In this document: piece by piece, positions 62,816 through 64,000 of the stretch
How positions within the stretch are numbered: the stretch's first letter is position 1
Layout of the letters: every line of letters begins with the position of its first letter
Position numbers and translations under genes: made by a program
DNA from: Luzula sylvatica
Lineage: Eukaryota; Streptophyta; Magnoliopsida; Poales; Juncaceae
Reading direction: 5' to 3'
Assembly: GCA_946800325.1 (NCBI GenBank)
Contig: OX326958.1
Span: forward strand, 70,987,264-71,051,263
DNA length: 64,000 bases
The notes under the pieces: generated by a model
Told to the model about the DNA's origin: nothing
The model's input: only the letters and a program-made list of their open reading frames with translations
The model's database searches: none

Positions 62816-64000
62816 CGTTCGCGCTGCTGTATTTCTCTCGCCGGGGCGAGCGATTTTGATATAAAAATCGTGCCATTTGGAGAAAGATTGAGAAACCTAC
62901 AATTGGACAATCTTCATATTCAATAATTCAAGATGAAATTACAAAAAAAATGTATTTTTTGTTAATTCGGGCTCAAAATACATAATTTTCGAAATTCGGC
63001 CGCGAAGCTGCATTCCTCTCGTCGAGGCGAGCGATTTTGATATCAAGATCGTGCCATTTGGAGAAAGTATGAGAAAGTTACAATGATATAATGTTCAAAT
63101 TCAATAATTCATGATGAAATTACAAAAAAAACTGTATTTTCTGTTAATTCGGTTTCAAAATACATAATTTCCCAAATTCGTTCGCGCTGCTGTATTTCTC
63201 TCGCCGGGGCGAGTGATTTTGATATAAAAATCGTCCCATTTGGAGAAAGATTGAGAAACCTACAATTGGACAATCTTCATATTCAATAATTCAAGATGAA
63301 ATTACAAAAAAACCTGTATTTTGTGTTAATTCGGGCTCAAAATATATAATTTCCCAAATTCGTTCGCGCTGCTGTATTTCTCTCGCCGGGGCGAGCGATT
63401 CTGATATAAAAATCGTCCCATTTGGAGAAAGATTGAGAAACCTACAATTGGACAATCTTCATATTCAATAATTCAAGATGAAATGACAAAAAAACCTGTA
63501 TTTTTTGTTAATTCGGGCTCAAAATACATAATTTTCGAAATTCGGCCGCGAGGCTGCATTCCTCTCGTCGAGCCGAGCGATTTTGATATGAAGATCGTGC
63601 CATTTGGAGAAAGTATGAGAAAGTTACAATGTGATAATCTTCAAATTCAATAATTCATGATGAAATTACCAAAAAAACTGTATTTTATGTTAATTCGCTT
63701 TCAAAATACATAATTTCCCAAATTCGTTCGCGCTGCTGTATTTCTCTCGTCGGGGCGAGTGATTTTGATATAAAAATCGTCCCATTTGGAGAAATATTGA
63801 GAAACCTACAATTGGACAATCTTCATATTCAATAATTCAAGATGAAATTACAAAAAAACCTGTATTTTTTTGTTAATTCGGGCTCAAAATACATAATTTC
63901 CGAAATTCGTTCGCGCTGCTGTATTTCTCTCGCCGGGGCGAGTGATTTTGATATAAAAATCGTCCCATTTGGAGAAAGATTGAGAAACCTACAATTGGAC
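62816..64000. repeat. 1457-bp (8-monomer) HOR, unit 3, cut by the window end
   Basis: The first 1185 bp of a third unit. Its first A lacks one base of the A run near 62945, its first B has 'gccgcgaag', and 'gattctgatataaaaatcg' near 63397 is a private change that breaks the dyad. The window ends inside an A monomer, so the array continues. Confidence 0.88.

Larger units (their letters stand above)
1..64000. repeat. Satellite DNA array of alternating 182-bp A and B monomers (whole window)
   Basis: The same unit of about 182 bp recurs head to tail from the first base to the last, about 350 times, always in the same orientation. Two classes alternate: A (about 182-183 bp, starting 'cgttcgcgctgctgtatttc') and B (about 182 bp, starting with a variable slot followed by 'gctgcattcctctcg'). 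They differ at about 23 of 182 positions by eye, so about 87% identity, whereas copies within a class are mostly 97-100% alike. No unique sequence, transposon or gene interrupts the array. The first monomer is about 33% GC (60 of 183). Such nucleosome-sized, HOR-organised arrays are characteristic of centromeric or pericentromeric heterochromatin in eukaryotes; the centromeric role here is inference. The window contains neither edge of the array. I do not recognise the family. Confidence 0.99.
49346..64000. repeat. Distal satellite subfamily with broken A-B alternation
   Basis: From here A heads read 'ctctcgccggggcgag' instead of 'ctctctccggggcgag', many A copies have 'atcgtcccatttgg' and 'acaaaaaaacctg', and B tails read 'ttaattcggtttcaaaatac'. 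New B forms appear: 'atgatataatgttcaaattc', 'attctataattc' and 'gatatcaagatcg'. A monomers often follow each other (for example 49346, 49528, 49710, 49892 and 50074), and B-B pairs occur at 55716-56079. The HOR periods are 16, 9, 7 and 8 monomers. The subfamily continues beyond the window. Confidence 0.9.

Noticed and set aside
1..64000. Protein-coding genes or long ORFs
   Set aside because: The first A monomer has stop codons in all six frames (for example forward at 42, 47 and 109; reverse complements at 82, 105 and 113). The 182-bp unit is not a multiple of three, so the frame rotates from monomer to monomer. No ORF can be supported.
1..64000. CRISPR array
   Set aside because: The repeat is a continuous 182-bp unit without unique spacers, and the variation follows HOR patterns.
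1..64000. Known satellites of similar length (human alpha satellite, 171 bp; Drosophila 359-bp satellite; 360-bp beetle satellites)
   Set aside because: The lengths or dimer structure are suggestive, but I could not match the sequence to any of these from memory. A database search of one A-B dimer (1-365) would settle it.
1..64000. Transposable elements, rRNA, tRNA, telomere repeats or a replication origin
   Set aside because: No sequence outside the monomers exists in the window, and neither monomer contains recognisable parts of these features. The mention of rDNA-like GC heads was dropped because the heads are only about 37 bp.

Overview
The whole 64 kb window is one uninterrupted tandem satellite array. 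I see no gene, RNA gene, transposon or unique sequence at any position. The basic unit is about 182 bp (181-183, varying mainly with A and T runs), so the window holds roughly 350 monomers, all in one orientation. Two monomer classes, A and B, about 87% identical by eye, alternate to give a 364-365 bp A-B dimer. Diagnostic words are 'attgagaaacctacaattgg' for A and 'tatgagaaagttacaatgtg' for B. Copies within a class usually differ by only a few bases. The window starts and ends inside the array, so neither array edge is present.

The organism is a eukaryote. A long, homogeneous, higher-order-repeat (HOR) array of nucleosome-sized, AT-rich (about 33% GC) monomers without transposons is typical of centromeric or pericentromeric heterochromatin. 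CpG is over-represented rather than depleted (9 CpG against about 5 expected in the first monomer), which argues against heavy germline CpG methylation and fits an invertebrate such as an insect better than a vertebrate or flowering plant. I do not recognise the satellite and do not name a species.

Layout: (i) 1-9.1 kb, mixed HORs of 2, 3 and 4 dimers; (ii) 9.1-14 kb, a mosaic with one hybrid monomer and one B-B junction; (iii) 13.8-20.0 kb, a second copy of an early 2.9 kb block followed by four 1093-bp HORs; (iv) 20.0-22.7 kb, a copy of 11.3-14.0 kb displaced by exactly 8744 bp; (v) 22.6-25.1 kb, a 728-bp HOR; (vi) 25.1-34.2 kb, HORs of about 1457 and 1821 bp and a mixed stretch; (vii) 34.24-42.98 kb, an exact 4368-bp tandem duplication, overlapped by an 1820-bp duplication ending at 44.43 kb; (viii) 44.43-48.80 kb, four nearly identical 1092-bp HORs; (ix) 49.35-64.0 kb, a distinct sequence subfamily in which A-B alternation breaks down (A-A and B-B neighbours) and HORs of 16, 9, 7 and 8 monomers follow one another.

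Up to 49.3 kb nearly all duplication distances are whole numbers of dimers. Beyond it, distances of 7 and 9 monomers appear, so exchange there works at the monomer level. The nested duplications, chimeric monomers and reshuffled single-base variants are what repeated unequal exchange and gene conversion would leave. Small recurrent sequence elements (a 20-bp dyad, a GC-rich hairpin that becomes perfect only in the distal subfamily, an A/T inverted repeat, a near-match to the CENP-B box and a hypervariable 8-9 bp slot at the B monomer start) are the best candidates for function. All positions and difference counts come from reading by eye; no alignment was run.
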